From Hafnia alvei (GTDB lineage Bacteria > Pseudomonadota > Gammaproteobacteria > Enterobacterales > Enterobacteriaceae), in contig NZ_OZ061317.1 in NCBI RefSeq assembly GCF_964063325.1, positions 1 through 64,000 on the forward strand: 64,000 nucleotides of DNA, given 5' to 3'. Below are positions 32,783 through 42,558 of this stretch, one piece after another. The translations under genes were made by a program, and so were the position numbers. The notes beneath the pieces are model-generated. The model searched no databases and was not told where the DNA came from. It saw nothing but the letters and a program-made list of their open reading frames with translations. Every line of letters begins with the position of its first letter. Position 1 is the stretch's first letter.

Positions 32783-34149
32783 AAAGAATCAACCAAGGTA
32801 ATGCGCAACTGATAGCGCTCGCACTGGTTTTAGGGCTCGGGATGATGGCGGCTCCCCGAGGGGTTAAGATGATTGCACAGCAGCTATCAGAGCGAACATG
32901 GGACGTCACTGCCAGCCAATTTAATGCTGTTCAGCTGGCTGCCCGCCGCTACATCAGCGACCATATCGATACGCTCGCCACTCAGGTTAAGCCCAAACAA
33001 CCTGTTTATATCAACATCACTACGCTCAAAAACGGCGGCTATCTTCCCGCAGGATTGGGGGCTAACGATCACCACCAAAACTATCTTATTGCGGTGGTCA
33101 GCAACCCAAAAATAGCCAGCCAGCTGCAGGCCTTTGTGATGACCACCGGCGGAACGCCGTGGGATTTTGGCGCGCTGCGCCATATTTCCAGCAATATCTC
33201 CGGACTGGGGGGCTATGTCTGGCCTGACAATCAGGCGATAGGGGCAGGCGGTGGGTGGAAAATGAGTCTCGCGGACTATGGCATGAGCAGTAAGCAAGGC
33301 GCGCTGGTCACCTTCATTCCGTCAGACCTGCTGGGCACATCCGGTCAGGGTAATGACAGGCTTTATCGCTACGCGGTAAACGGCCATCCCGACTTTAACC
33401 GTATGCATACGGCTATCGACATGGATGGTAATAACTTAAATAAAGCAGGAACGGTATCGGGTCAAAACGCGACCTTTAGCGGTGATATCAAAAGCACTGG
33501 GGGTTGGATAACCACACAAGGTAGCAAAGGTTGGATGAATGAAACTCACGGCGGTGGGTTTTATATGTCCGATAGCAGTTGGGTTCGCAGCCTGAACAAC
33601 AAGGGTATTTACACCGGCGGGGAACTCAGAGGCGGCCAAGTTCGCTCAGAGGGAGACTTATCGGCAGGCGGCATTTTAAAACTCGATAAAGTCAGCCTGA
33701 TAGGTTCGACATGTCCTGCCACGGGCGCAATAAGCCATGATGCGGCGGGCGCACCGCTTATCTGTAAGGATCGCGTGTGGAGCTCAATCGGCGACAGTTA
33801 TCCTATTGGCAGCCCTATCCCGTGGCCGTCGACTACGCCGCCGACAGGCTATTTCCTTATGGCAGGCCAAAGCTTCGCCTGTGGTTCTAACCCTCAACTC
33901 GCGCGCGTCTATCCGAGCTGTGTACTACCTGACTTACGCGGTGTGTTCATTCGCGGTTGGGATAACGGACGTGGCTTCGATGCCAGACGTGCTCTGCTGA
34001 GTTATCAAGCAGATCAAAGTGACATGTTCTTGAATACGGGCGGGAGACTGAAGGGGCATCACAGCGGAATGGAGCACTATTATCGCTCGAAGGGACAGGA
34101 AGTCCGGCCTAAAAACGTCGCGTTCAATTATATCGTCAAAGCGGGTTAA
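32779..34149 (+). CDS. pilV: PilV, minor pilin/tip adhesin with fixed C-terminus
   Basis: 456 aa. N-terminal prepilin leader and helix (QGNAQLIALALVLGLGM, cleavage after Gly7). The constant region ends with the PilV hallmark GWMNETHGGGFYMSDSSWV (about residues 250-268) and GIYTGGELRGG. The C-terminal 110 residues (PIGSPIPWPS ... LPDLRGVFIRGWDNGRGFD) resemble phage tail-collar/tail-fibre ends. PilV determines recipient recognition in liquid mating. No rci recombinase and no inverted C-terminal cassettes follow, so unlike R64 the tip is not shuffled here. Confidence 0.9.
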   Translation: MKRINQGNAQLIALALVLGLGMMAAPRGVKMIAQQLSERTWDVTASQFNAVQLAARRYISDHIDTLATQVKPKQPVYINITTLKNGGYLPAGLGANDHHQNYLIAVVSNPKIASQLQAFVMTTGGTPWDFGALRHISSNISGLGGYVWPDNQAIGAGGGWKMSLADYGMSSKQGALVTFIPSDLLGTSGQGNDRLYRYAVNGHPDFNRMHTAIDMDGNNLNKAGTVSGQNATFSGDIKSTGGWITTQGSKGWMNETHGGGFYMSDSSWVRSLNNKGIYTGGELRGGQVRSEGDLSAGGILKLDKVSLIGSTCPATGAISHDAAGAPLICKDRVWSSIGDSYPIGSPIPWPSTTPPTGYFLMAGQSFACGSNPQLARVYPSCVLPDLRGVFIRGWDNGRGFDARRALLSYQADQSDMFLNTGGRLKGHHSGMEHYYRSKGQEVRPKNVAFNYIVKAG

Positions 34150-34179
34150 CCCCTCTTCTACTTCATTTAAGGCAAGCTC

Positions 34180-34629
34180 ATGAAAAGACCTATCCTTATC
34201 GGGATACTGGTGCCATTCCTGCTGTCTGGCTGCCAGTACGCCCCAGCTTCAACCTCGACGTCTTCCATCCTGACACCCACGCCCGCTCAAATCGCTTTCA
34301 AACAAGAGCAACAGCGTCTTGCATTGACACTGACTGAAGAGGGTTGGTTGCTCCCCGGTCGTATTACGGCCAATTCACAACGCGTTTCGGTAGATTGGGA
34401 TGGTGATGCCCTTGAGCTGCTGTCTCAGTTAGCCCATCAACGCGGCATTACCCTGCGCTATTCCGGCGTGCGCTTACCGCTCCCCGTCACTATCCATGAG
34501 CGAGACGTCAGTTTTGAAACGCTTCTGCGCCTTATCCGAACCCAAATCAGCTGGCGCGCGACCGTCACGCAACAGGCCGACGCGTTCGAAGTCGGATTTA
34601 TGCCGCCGCTTAAGGGGAAACTGTCATGA
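34180..34629 (+). CDS. traH: TraH, outer-membrane lipoprotein (DotD-like)
   Basis: 149 aa with lipobox LLSGC (Cys18). The mature domain (VDWDGDALELLSQLAHQRGI ... VSFETLLRLIRTQISW) has the secretin N-domain-like pattern of DotD. DotD and DotC help the DotH-like protein insert into the outer membrane. Ends with an ATGA overlap onto traI. First gene of the tra operon proper, 30 nt after pilV. Confidence 0.85.
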   Translation: MKRPILIGILVPFLLSGCQYAPASTSTSSILTPTPAQIAFKQEQQRLALTLTEEGWLLPGRITANSQRVSVDWDGDALELLSQLAHQRGITLRYSGVRLPLPVTIHERDVSFETLLRLIRTQISWRATVTQQADAFEVGFMPPLKGKLS

Positions 34630-35450
34630 CAAAGTCCCGTATTCGTGCGGTGGGCGTCATCCTTTTGACGCTCATTTACCCGCTCAATAAGGTCATGGCG
34701 GCCACGGCGACGCCACCTACCGATATGCCTGCGCCGCCCTCGATGTCGGCTTATCTCAGTCCTGAAGCCGATGACCATGATGGTGTCAACGACACGGTCT
34801 ACCAGATGCTGACTGAGGCGGGGAAAACCGAAGGCTTTCGCGGCGGCAAAGCTCAGCGGGCATGGGAGCTACGTCAGTCATTAGAACAACGTGCGAGCCA
34901 GCTCGATACAACGTATCTGTTTTCACCCTTGATTAATCGTCAAGGCTGGCTACCTCCCGTGATTGCCGAGGCGACGTCGCTGGCCACCATTACCGACAAG
35001 CAGATGCGTACTGCCAATCACGTTTACAACATTCTGGTGCCTGAGCGCTTTGTCAGTAATCCGCCGAGCTGGCGCCAATATCTCTTTGCTGGTTTATCCG
35101 TCAAATCATCGCCTACCGACACGGTGATCCCTCGCAACCGTGCAGAGCGCAATGTCTGGCAAAACGCCATTAAGAAGGGCTGGGAGGAAGGCAGACAAAG
35201 CGCTGATGACACGCTGGCGGCTAACTTCAACCGTCTGACACGTGATTACACCGGCATGATGCGCTATTCGCTGTTAGTCAAACAAAAGATGGTGACTCCG
35301 CCTGTGGTAACCGAACAGCAACAGACTGTCAGCGGTACGCGTGAAGAGTTGATGCTCGGCGACAAAGTGCGTGACCTAAAACAACGTGCCGGCTTTGAAC
35401 TGGATAAAAAGCAGTGGAAACCGGTTATCCAAACAAGGGCGACACCATGA
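34626..35450 (+). CDS. traI: TraI, DotC-like core-complex protein
   Basis: 274 aa with an N-terminal signal peptide (residues 1-26, NKVMA/A). Conserved DotC features: YLFSPLINRQGWLPPVIAEA, PERFVSNPPSWRQYL, and NAIKKGWEEGRQSADDTLAANFNRLTRDYTGMMRY. Periplasmic/outer-membrane partner of TraH and TraN. This TraI is the I-type protein, not the F relaxase. ATGA overlaps both neighbours. Confidence 0.88.
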   Translation: MTKSRIRAVGVILLTLIYPLNKVMAATATPPTDMPAPPSMSAYLSPEADDHDGVNDTVYQMLTEAGKTEGFRGGKAQRAWELRQSLEQRASQLDTTYLFSPLINRQGWLPPVIAEATSLATITDKQMRTANHVYNILVPERFVSNPPSWRQYLFAGLSVKSSPTDTVIPRNRAERNVWQNAIKKGWEEGRQSADDTLAANFNRLTRDYTGMMRYSLLVKQKMVTPPVVTEQQQTVSGTREELMLGDKVRDLKQRAGFELDKKQWKPVIQTRATP

Positions 35451-36616
35451 TAGACGTGGATAAATTTGATTTTTCCAAGGGATTAACGCCGGATATCTTT
35501 CGAGCCTTCTTTGTCCATTGCTATCGGAACGGCGTATCCGATATTCATTTGCAGTCCAATGGACCGCTCATCATCGGCTTACATGGACGACTGATCCGAG
35601 CCTCATCCTTCTTGCTCGATCACTCGTCGCTACTCATGCTCATTGATTTTCTCTTTAACCCAACCATTAAAGCGCGCATTCAAAGCGGTAAAGGCGATGA
35701 TGCTGCATTGCAACTCGAAGGGGACAGCCAGCAACGGTTCGGACTTGAGCGCGGCGAGCGCATTCGATTTCGCGCCAACTTCGTTCAATCCACCATACGC
35801 GGTATTAACACCGCCGTGGCAGTTACCCTACGTATTATCAATAACGACCATCTAAGATTAAACACACTAGGGCTTCCCGCCCCACTGTATCAGGCGCTCG
35901 CTAATCTTCCGGTGGAAGGTGTTGGCCTCGTTGTCGGTCCAACCGGTTCGGGAAAAACCACGGTACTGACCTCCGTTTACCAACACCACGGTGAAACCAA
36001 CCCCAATTGTAAAGTCACCACCTATGAAGATCCGGTCGAGGGTCTATTGGGGGGACCTAACTGGTTGCTTCAGCCACAGCAGTGTGAAGTCGGTCGTGAT
36101 GTGCCGAGTTTTGCTGAGGGACTCAGGCTATCAATGCGACAGGCACCGACCGTTATCGGTATTGGCGAAGTTCGCGACGGTGAAACGGTTGAAGGCATGG
36201 TGAGTGCGGCGCTGTCTGGCCATCTTTGTTTAGGCACCGAACATGCGTTTTCGCCGGGTCATGCGTTCTCACGTAGCGTGCGTATGCTTCCCGCAGAGAA
36301 TCGCGAACCCTTGGCCCACGACATGCTGGAGTTGATGAGGTTTATCGTGATGCAGCGTTTAGTGCCAACGACCGATGGCAAGCGCCGCGCCGTACAAGAA
36401 TACGTGCTGTTTGATGATGAACTGCGTGAGTCATTGCGCAAGCACGACTACACCCAATGGCCAACGTTGCTCAATCGCGACCTAACCCATCGGGAGGCGC
36501 GCATTAGCGATCATGTTTGGAAAATGTATCAGGAAGAGGCGGTAACCGAAGAGACGGCGCGCAGCTATATCGGAACTCATGAATTCAATCAACGGAGTCA
36601 ACAACATGGCCAATGA
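35447..36616 (+). CDS. traJ: TraJ, DotB-like secretion ATPase
   Basis: 389 aa from ATG 35447 (ATGA overlap with traI). Walker A GPTGSGKT (164-171), Asp box YEDPVEG (193-199), and GIGEVRDGETVEGM (238-251) as Walker B region. Hexameric inner-membrane-associated ATPase that energises substrate transfer in type IVB systems. Confidence 0.93.
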   Translation: MIDVDKFDFSKGLTPDIFRAFFVHCYRNGVSDIHLQSNGPLIIGLHGRLIRASSFLLDHSSLLMLIDFLFNPTIKARIQSGKGDDAALQLEGDSQQRFGLERGERIRFRANFVQSTIRGINTAVAVTLRIINNDHLRLNTLGLPAPLYQALANLPVEGVGLVVGPTGSGKTTVLTSVYQHHGETNPNCKVTTYEDPVEGLLGGPNWLLQPQQCEVGRDVPSFAEGLRLSMRQAPTVIGIGEVRDGETVEGMVSAALSGHLCLGTEHAFSPGHAFSRSVRMLPAENREPLAHDMLELMRFIVMQRLVPTTDGKRRAVQEYVLFDDELRESLRKHDYTQWPTLLNRDLTHREARISDHVWKMYQEEAVTEETARSYIGTHEFNQRSQQHGQ

Positions 36617-36872
36617 TTATCACCCCGGCCGTGATGCTTCACCGCCGGTATGTATTTTTGGTATTCCGGCGCTGGCATGGCTGGTGTTTGCTCTCTGGTT
36701 TAAGTGGCCCTCCACAAAGATGTTCATCTTCTGCGTCGGGCTCATCGTCTTTTACGCCGTTCTGGCACATTTTGGCTTCACGATAACCGTGCTTAGCCAA
36801 CGTATCTTCCACCTGCTTCGCGGTCATCGACTTAATGGCCGACCTTGGTGGTATCGGAAATTCTTTGATTAA
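36606..36872 (+). CDS. traK: TraK, IcmT-like small membrane protein
   Basis: 88 aa from ATG 36606 (GGAG 8 nt upstream, inside the end of traJ). Two membrane spans (about residues 22-38 and 45-65) and a C-terminal basic tail with RPWWYRKFFD, as in IcmT. Accessory inner-membrane component of the transfer channel. Confidence 0.8.
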   Translation: MANDYHPGRDASPPVCIFGIPALAWLVFALWFKWPSTKMFIFCVGLIVFYAVLAHFGFTITVLSQRIFHLLRGHRLNGRPWWYRKFFD

Positions 36873-36883
36873 AGGAGATAACG

Positions 36884-39800
36884 ATGAATACGCCCTATTC
36901 GCGTACTTATCTGGCGGTACCCCACAGCGAGAAAGATGAGGCTCGTGTGGCTGCAGGCAAACTGGAGGATAACAAACCGGCACTGCGCTTTGATGACGAA
37001 CGTAAGCTTTGGTACGCCATCCCCGGTGCAGATATGAAAGCACTCCAGCCGTGGAAACCCGATCCGTTGATTGTCGGCGTGAGCGCGGGGGACGCGCAGA
37101 CTCAGTTTGCCGATTTCTTACGGGCAAACGGAGCTGATCTGTCTAAACCGCTCGTCATGGACGGTACTAGGCAACGTATTCGTATGAACGACGACAAGCC
37201 CGGTAAAAAATCCTGTACCTATGTGGGACATCTGGATGGTCTACCCAATGGCTGGTTTAACGATTTTAGGGATGGCGGTACCGAGAACCAAAGCACCTGG
37301 TACTTTAGCGGTGAGGAGCCCGATCCTACGGCGGCGCTGCATATCAAAGCGGTGACGGCACAAAGCCAGTGGGACCGTGCCGAAGCCAAACGGGTATTGC
37401 AGAATAAAAAAGCCAGCAATGTGCGCTACGTCTATAGCAAGAATAAGCAAGCTGACAAAAAGCATCCCTATTTGGTGAAAAAAGGGGTTGATGTGGCAAA
37501 GGGCGTACACATCGACGAAAAGCAAAAATTGCTTATCCCCCTGCAAAACATCGACGGCGTCATTCGCTCGATGCAGACCATAGACGCAGACGGTAATAAG
37601 CGGCTGACCAAAGACGCAGAGAAAAGTGGCAATTTTTTTGTCGTCGGTGGCTCGCTAAAAAATGGCAAACCCATTGTCTGTGCTGAGGGATATGCCACCG
37701 CCGCCAGTGGCGCAATGGCGCTAAAAATGCCCGTTGTGATGACCATCGATTCCGGAAACCTGGTCAAAGTTGCTGAGCAGCTCCATCAAAAATACCCCGA
37801 CAGCCCAATGCTGTTTCTTGGGGATGATGACCCACCAAAGCCTAAACGTCCCGGTAATCCCGGCAAAGAGGCGGCAGAGAAAGCCGCCGAGCTTACTGGC
37901 GGGATTGCCGTGCTGCCTGCATTGACCCCCGCCGAAAAGGCACAGGGCTTCACTGACTTTAACGATCTCCATCAATCACGCGGACTCACAGCGCTCATTG
38001 ATGAGCTCGCCCCATACCGTCAACGCTTGCTCCCCGAGTCCACACCGGACTCGCCGCCATCCCGACAACCGATTGAGACTGTTACCATGAATGAACCAGA
38101 GAGCGTCAATAATGAACCTGTAGGTCAGCATGAAGTTGAAAACCTAGAGGTAAATGGCGTCGAAAACGAACAGATATATGATGCAGAAAATCAGCAGGCC
38201 TATGAAGACTGGATGGCCAGAGGTCAGGCGACGCCTGAGCCGCCAATAGCACCAGAGCTGACGGTTTCGCCTCCTGAAACGCCTACGGTCACACCACCGA
38301 AAAAAACACGCAGAGCCAAGAAAATAGATCAGCCTGCCACCGGCGACGACAAAGGTAACGCCAGCACAGTTAAAACACCTGAAAGCCCACAGCAACAGAC
38401 AACGGCAACCGCTGTTTCGCAGGAGAGTGCAAGCGCTGAGCCGCTTATTCCAACCGAGAGTGATGTTTTACCAGCAGCACCTGAAACCGCTGAGGCAGTT
38501 GAACAAGAGAACCACGTATCAATTGCGTCGTTATTAACTCAGGAATCTCCCCCCGTGGTGTCGGCACCGACTACCGAGGAGCAGGAAATATCGACGGTCA
38601 CGCCGCACCAAGATGAACAGAAACAGCCAGTAAGTAAGAAAGCACAGACACCGACAGGCGAAAATGACACACCGGTAGATGAGGCGGCACCGGAGATCGA
38701 ACCTGACGGCATTAAGTTTGAAAGAAGTCAGCAGGCACGAGAACGTATTGATCTCGTCGCATTGGAAGGGGCTTTATTGCACAAAGCGGGCAGTGAGCGC
38801 GGTACTCAGCACTATTTACTTGACGGCGAGCGTGCCTTTACACGCTATATGCAGCAAGGTCGTATCATTATGGCCACGCCGCAGGCGAGTCAAAACGACC
38901 GCATGATCCTCGGCGCGTTATTGGTGGCCAAACAGGATATGGTCCTGCAGGGAAACATCGAACTCACCGGCAGTCCCGCGTTTAAACAGCGCGCGATAAA
39001 CCTGATTGCTGAATACGATTTACCGATCAAGCTCACCAACGATGAGCAAATAAAAATGCTCGAGGCAGCGCGAGAAAAATTACGCTCAGAGCCCCCATTA
39101 CCTGATGAGCCAACGCCACTGGGCAGTGAGGCAGCTGAAATTCTGGTTCATCCGAGCCAGAGCAACGCAACATCTGCCCCTGCCTCATCGACGGTGCCAA
39201 CGTCTGCACCACCAAACACGCCGGCAGATAACCTTCCTGCGGATATTCTGCCGCAGAAAGCACCTTCATCAGGCCCGATGAATGCCAGTCATGATGAGGC
39301 GTCTTCAGGACTCACGGGGACGTTGCTTAAACATGGGCCTGCGCCCTACAACTTTAAGAAGGGAGAAAGCAACAGCTATTACGCCCGTCTGCGTACCGCT
39401 GAAGGGGAGCGTGTCGTCTGGGGGACAGAATTGCGCGCCGCCATTGCTGATGCTGGACTAAAAAACAATGACTTGGTCACGCTGCAGATGACCGGAAAAA
39501 CCACGGTAATGGTGGAGGTCAAACAGAAAGATAAGGACGGGAAGCCGATGCTGGATGATAACGGTAACGACGTCACACGCAAGGAAGAACGCAACCGCAA
39601 TAACTGGATAGCCAAACAGGCCATTGACCCTTCCATTGTCAACACGAATACCCGTGAGATGACGCCGCCAAGCGAGATGCTGGCGTACTCACTGAAAACC
39701 TATCAAGACCTGCAGGCCGAAGTGACTGAGTTGGCGAAAAAGGCCGAAGTCGCCTTACCTGACTGGCCCAATCTTCCCGATGCATTGTGGATGGAACCCA

Positions 39801-40306
39801 ATGGCAAAGGCGTCCCAACCCCCGACAGGCAACCTGATAGCCCAACGCTTCCCTCTCCGTCACGTGATGCAGGCAAAGCGTTGTTTCAATCGATGGATGC
39901 CGAAGGGCAGCTCAAATTATTACTGGTTAAAGCCCACGGCGATTTTGTTCAGGGGGTTGTGCTGCATGAGGATCGTTATAAACCCGTGCTGGGACGCCTG
40001 TGTAAAAACGCCAACGGAAGCCCGCATATGACGCTGAATGAAATCACCCCTGACGGACTGCAACCGTTGGGTTACGGCAACCCCATTAACAATGAAACCG
40101 GTAGTTTTAACGACTACGTTTTTCGCCTCAATAATGAGCCACAGCGTTTATATGCACAGGGCACCGAGCCGGAAAAGCGCTCGGCGGCACTACAGCAGCA
40201 GCTGGGGTTTGACAGTGCACCGGTGGCACCTGACCAGTTAGTAGTCCGCCGTGAACCTGAATCCACCCACCGACACGCCCCGACCATGCCACGTCCGGGT
40301 CACTAA
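36884..40306 (+). CDS. Plasmid DNA primase with Toprim and relaxase-type C-terminal domains
   Basis: 1140 aa, AAGGAG 7 nt before ATG. N-terminal DUF5710-like segment (YLAVPHSEKDEA ... LWYAIPGADMKALQPW), then a Toprim primase core with Glu268 (CAEGYATA) and Asp314-316 (GDDDPP) as metal ligands. A long acidic Pro/Thr/Glu-rich linker spans residues about 390-610. Then an LPD7-like domain (ERIDLVALEGALLHKAG) and a C-terminal domain with KHGPAPYNFKKGESNSYYARLR often seen in conjugative primases and relaxases. Such primases are carried into the recipient to prime the complementary strand. Its place between traK and traL is like IncL/M plasmids; R64 keeps sog elsewhere. Confidence 0.85.
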   Translation: MNTPYSRTYLAVPHSEKDEARVAAGKLEDNKPALRFDDERKLWYAIPGADMKALQPWKPDPLIVGVSAGDAQTQFADFLRANGADLSKPLVMDGTRQRIRMNDDKPGKKSCTYVGHLDGLPNGWFNDFRDGGTENQSTWYFSGEEPDPTAALHIKAVTAQSQWDRAEAKRVLQNKKASNVRYVYSKNKQADKKHPYLVKKGVDVAKGVHIDEKQKLLIPLQNIDGVIRSMQTIDADGNKRLTKDAEKSGNFFVVGGSLKNGKPIVCAEGYATAASGAMALKMPVVMTIDSGNLVKVAEQLHQKYPDSPMLFLGDDDPPKPKRPGNPGKEAAEKAAELTGGIAVLPALTPAEKAQGFTDFNDLHQSRGLTALIDELAPYRQRLLPESTPDSPPSRQPIETVTMNEPESVNNEPVGQHEVENLEVNGVENEQIYDAENQQAYEDWMARGQATPEPPIAPELTVSPPETPTVTPPKKTRRAKKIDQPATGDDKGNASTVKTPESPQQQTTATAVSQESASAEPLIPTESDVLPAAPETAEAVEQENHVSIASLLTQESPPVVSAPTTEEQEISTVTPHQDEQKQPVSKKAQTPTGENDTPVDEAAPEIEPDGIKFERSQQARERIDLVALEGALLHKAGSERGTQHYLLDGERAFTRYMQQGRIIMATPQASQNDRMILGALLVAKQDMVLQGNIELTGSPAFKQRAINLIAEYDLPIKLTNDEQIKMLEAAREKLRSEPPLPDEPTPLGSEAAEILVHPSQSNATSAPASSTVPTSAPPNTPADNLPADILPQKAPSSGPMNASHDEASSGLTGTLLKHGPAPYNFKKGESNSYYARLRTAEGERVVWGTELRAAIADAGLKNNDLVTLQMTGKTTVMVEVKQKDKDGKPMLDDNGNDVTRKEERNRNNWIAKQAIDPSIVNTNTREMTPPSEMLAYSLKTYQDLQAEVTELAKKAEVALPDWPNLPDALWMEPNGKGVPTPDRQPDSPTLPSPSRDAGKALFQSMDAEGQLKLLLVKAHGDFVQGVVLHEDRYKPVLGRLCKNANGSPHMTLNEITPDGLQPLGYGNPINNETGSFNDYVFRLNNEPQRLYAQGTEPEKRSAALQQQLGFDSAPVAPDQLVVRREPESTHRHAPTMPRPGH

Positions 40307-40318
40307 TGGAGCTTCCCC

Positions 40319-40783
40319 ATGAAACAGATGGCCCTCACCGGCTTGTTGCTGTTTACCGTGCTTACTGCGCCCGCAGTACATGCCGCCAGCTGTGCGGCGG
40401 CAAACGCGGCACTTTCGGGTGCTCAGGCGGGGTACGAGCAAGACCGCAAAGCGGCAGAGTCTTGGGCTCAGCGAGAAAAGCAGGCCAACAGCGGCTTTTC
40501 CCAATGCCTCGGGGATATCAGCACCAGTATTACAGTGCCCACGTTCCCCGATTTCAGTCAGATATTTGACCAGATCAAAGATAAAATCTGTTCAGCGGCA
40601 CGGGATAAGGTGTCATCGCTGTTGCCCGGAAATATCGATCCGTGGGGGGATTTAGGGCAAGGATATATCCCAACCACGAACGTTCCCGTCGGTACACGGA
40701 GCACACCACGGACCGAGTACAAACAGTCAGCCCCCACGTCCGTCACACCGCCTGCGGGCACGGCTTACCCCTTCTCGCTGTAA
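40319..40783 (+). CDS. traL: TraL-like periplasmic protein
   Basis: 154 aa with a signal peptide (cleavage around residue 22, VHA/AS). Mature part is helical, has Cys residues at the start, middle (FSQCLGD) and before the Pro-rich C-terminus. TGGAG 8 nt upstream. Named from its place between primase and traM; sequence recognition is limited. A 63-nt gap separates it from traM. Confidence 0.65.
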   Translation: MKQMALTGLLLFTVLTAPAVHAASCAAANAALSGAQAGYEQDRKAAESWAQREKQANSGFSQCLGDISTSITVPTFPDFSQIFDQIKDKICSAARDKVSSLLPGNIDPWGDLGQGYIPTTNVPVGTRSTPRTEYKQSAPTSVTPPAGTAYPFSL

Positions 40784-40846
40784 CTTCTCTTGCCAACGTC
40801 TGTCCGTCTGAGTGTTCAGGCGGACACCGCTCTATGGAAATGTGTT

Positions 40847-41524
40847 ATGAATAAAAAAACTGTCGCACCGAAGGTGACGGCTGAACAACCGTACTCGGCT
40901 GCGGTGGCACAGCATCAAAGTGCGCAACTGAATGTGGCCTTCACGCGAAAAAGTCTGTCAGTCAACGTATGGCAATCCATCGCTATCGTTATTTTGTTAC
41001 TCAGTAATTTCTATCTCGCTTGGAAAGCGGCAAATCCACCACAAAGCGTTATCGCCAGTGACCACGGTCGTATCATTCCTATTCCGACTATCAACGAACC
41101 GGTGTACAGCGACGCCGATATTATCGATTACGGTGCTAGCCATATTCGCAAGGATTTCACCCTCGACTTTGTCCATTACCGCGAACAAATCAACGCCCGT
41201 CAGGACGGTTTCAATACGGCGGGCTTTACCAGTTACTACAACGCACTGGTCAACTCGAACGTTCTGGCCAACGTCCGTGATAAAAAAATGAACCTGTCAG
41301 TGCTGACCTCAACCGGTGTCGTTAACAGCAAAGGTGTGCTGGATAACGGTGCCTACGCATGGCGGTTGCAGTATCCCGTCACATTCCGACTCACCGGACA
41401 GACATCATCACTGCCACCACAAAACTTCACCCTCGTCATGCTCGTGACGCGCGCCGATCCTCGGTTGAAAAAAGACGGATTGGAAGTGATACAAGTGGTC
41501 ACCAGGGAGGCATCGGCACAATGA
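40847..41524 (+). CDS. traM: TraM, DotI/IcmL-like inner-membrane protein
   Basis: 225 aa from ATG 40847. One membrane span (residues about 45-63, WQSIAIVILLLSNFYLAWKA) and a VirB8-like periplasmic domain (RIIPIPTINEPVYSDADIIDYGASH, RQDGFNTAGFTSYYNAL). Forms the VirB8-equivalent scaffold of the type IVB channel. ATGA overlap with traN. Confidence 0.9.
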   Translation: MNKKTVAPKVTAEQPYSAAVAQHQSAQLNVAFTRKSLSVNVWQSIAIVILLLSNFYLAWKAANPPQSVIASDHGRIIPIPTINEPVYSDADIIDYGASHIRKDFTLDFVHYREQINARQDGFNTAGFTSYYNALVNSNVLANVRDKKMNLSVLTSTGVVNSKGVLDNGAYAWRLQYPVTFRLTGQTSSLPPQNFTLVMLVTRADPRLKKDGLEVIQVVTREASAQ

Positions 41525-42558
41525 AACAAACCCTATTCATTATCGCGGGTCTATTAAGCAGTGCGTCGGTCATCGCCGCAGACACACCGCCGCCGCAATG
41601 GCAACCGGCACAGTCATTATCAACCACGCCGACCGTATCGGTTCCGCCTGCGCCGGCAGCACTGCCCGTTGCACCGACACCGCCAGTCGCGCCTACAACG
41701 GCACCGACGACGCCCCCCGCAGCGGCGGTGGCAGACACGACCGCCACGAGTATTCCGACGCCGATGCCGCCCGATGCAGCTCTGCAGTATGCTGAGAACG
41801 TCACCACGCCGTTATCGGCTGAGGCCATTAAACAGCTGCGCTCGGGTCTTGATGGCGTGCAACGGAGTACCGGAATGGCGCCAGTCACCGCCGTTCCACG
41901 CATACGTTCATTGACCGTGAATCTCGAGCCGGGATCATCGCTACCGATGGTGCAAGTGCTCCCCAACTATCCGGGGGTCGTGAATTTTACCGATCAGACA
42001 GGTGCGCCTTGGCCTATTGCCGCCCCGCCGGTCAATGGCAATCCCGCAGGATTTCAGGTGAATTACCTGCCCGACACCCCCTCGATGGCCATTCAGGCAC
42101 GCCGTGCCTATGACACCGGGAGTGTGACGGTCTATCTCAAAGGGTTAGCGGTGCCCATCTCTATCAGTATGACCAGCGGTGAGCCCAGCAATACCCAAGC
42201 CTCTCAGCCCACCGACAGTCGTCTAGATCTGCGAATACCCCAGTCTGGCCCTTCGGCACGCCCAATGGCGGCACCTCGCCAGAAAGTGGGCCTATACGAC
42301 AACACGCTGCAGGCATTTCTTGACGGTGTTCCCCCGAAAGAAGCCCAGCGCATCAAAACGCAGGGCGGCGTGCCCGATGTTCAGGCATGGCAGCTGGGCG
42401 ATGATGTTTATCTACGCTCTCGCGCTGAGTTGCGCGATGCGTTTGATAGTACGTTGTCCTCCGCTGACGGCACGCACGTCTGGAAAATGCCGGTGACCCC
42501 CTATGTCACCTTCTCAGTTCAGGGACACAACGTCCCACTGACTCTGGAGCTGCAATAA
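41521..42558 (+). CDS. traN: TraN, DotH/IcmK-like core-complex protein
   Basis: 345 aa with a signal peptide (residues 1-19, SVIA/AD). A Pro/Thr/Ala-rich segment (residues 20-80) precedes the conserved DotH/IcmK domain (RSLTVNLEPGSSLPMVQVLPNYPGV ... GNPAGFQVNYLPD). It is the VirB9/outer-membrane ring component. Its TAA overlaps the traO ATG by one base. Confidence 0.9.
   Translation: MKQTLFIIAGLLSSASVIAADTPPPQWQPAQSLSTTPTVSVPPAPAALPVAPTPPVAPTTAPTTPPAAAVADTTATSIPTPMPPDAALQYAENVTTPLSAEAIKQLRSGLDGVQRSTGMAPVTAVPRIRSLTVNLEPGSSLPMVQVLPNYPGVVNFTDQTGAPWPIAAPPVNGNPAGFQVNYLPDTPSMAIQARRAYDTGSVTVYLKGLAVPISISMTSGEPSNTQASQPTDSRLDLRIPQSGPSARPMAAPRQKVGLYDNTLQAFLDGVPPKEAQRIKTQGGVPDVQAWQLGDDVYLRSRAELRDAFDSTLSSADGTHVWKMPVTPYVTFSVQGHNVPLTLELQ

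Noticed and set aside
34150..34179. Shufflon after pilV
   Set aside because: Only 30 nt separate pilV from traH; no inverted 19-bp sfx-type repeats or recombinase gene are present. ResD at 2221 is a multimer resolvase, not Rci.
41359..41966. Long open frames opposite or alternative to traN
   Set aside because: They are caused by the Pro/Ala/Thr-rich, GC-rich codons of traN; they lack starts with ribosome binding sites.
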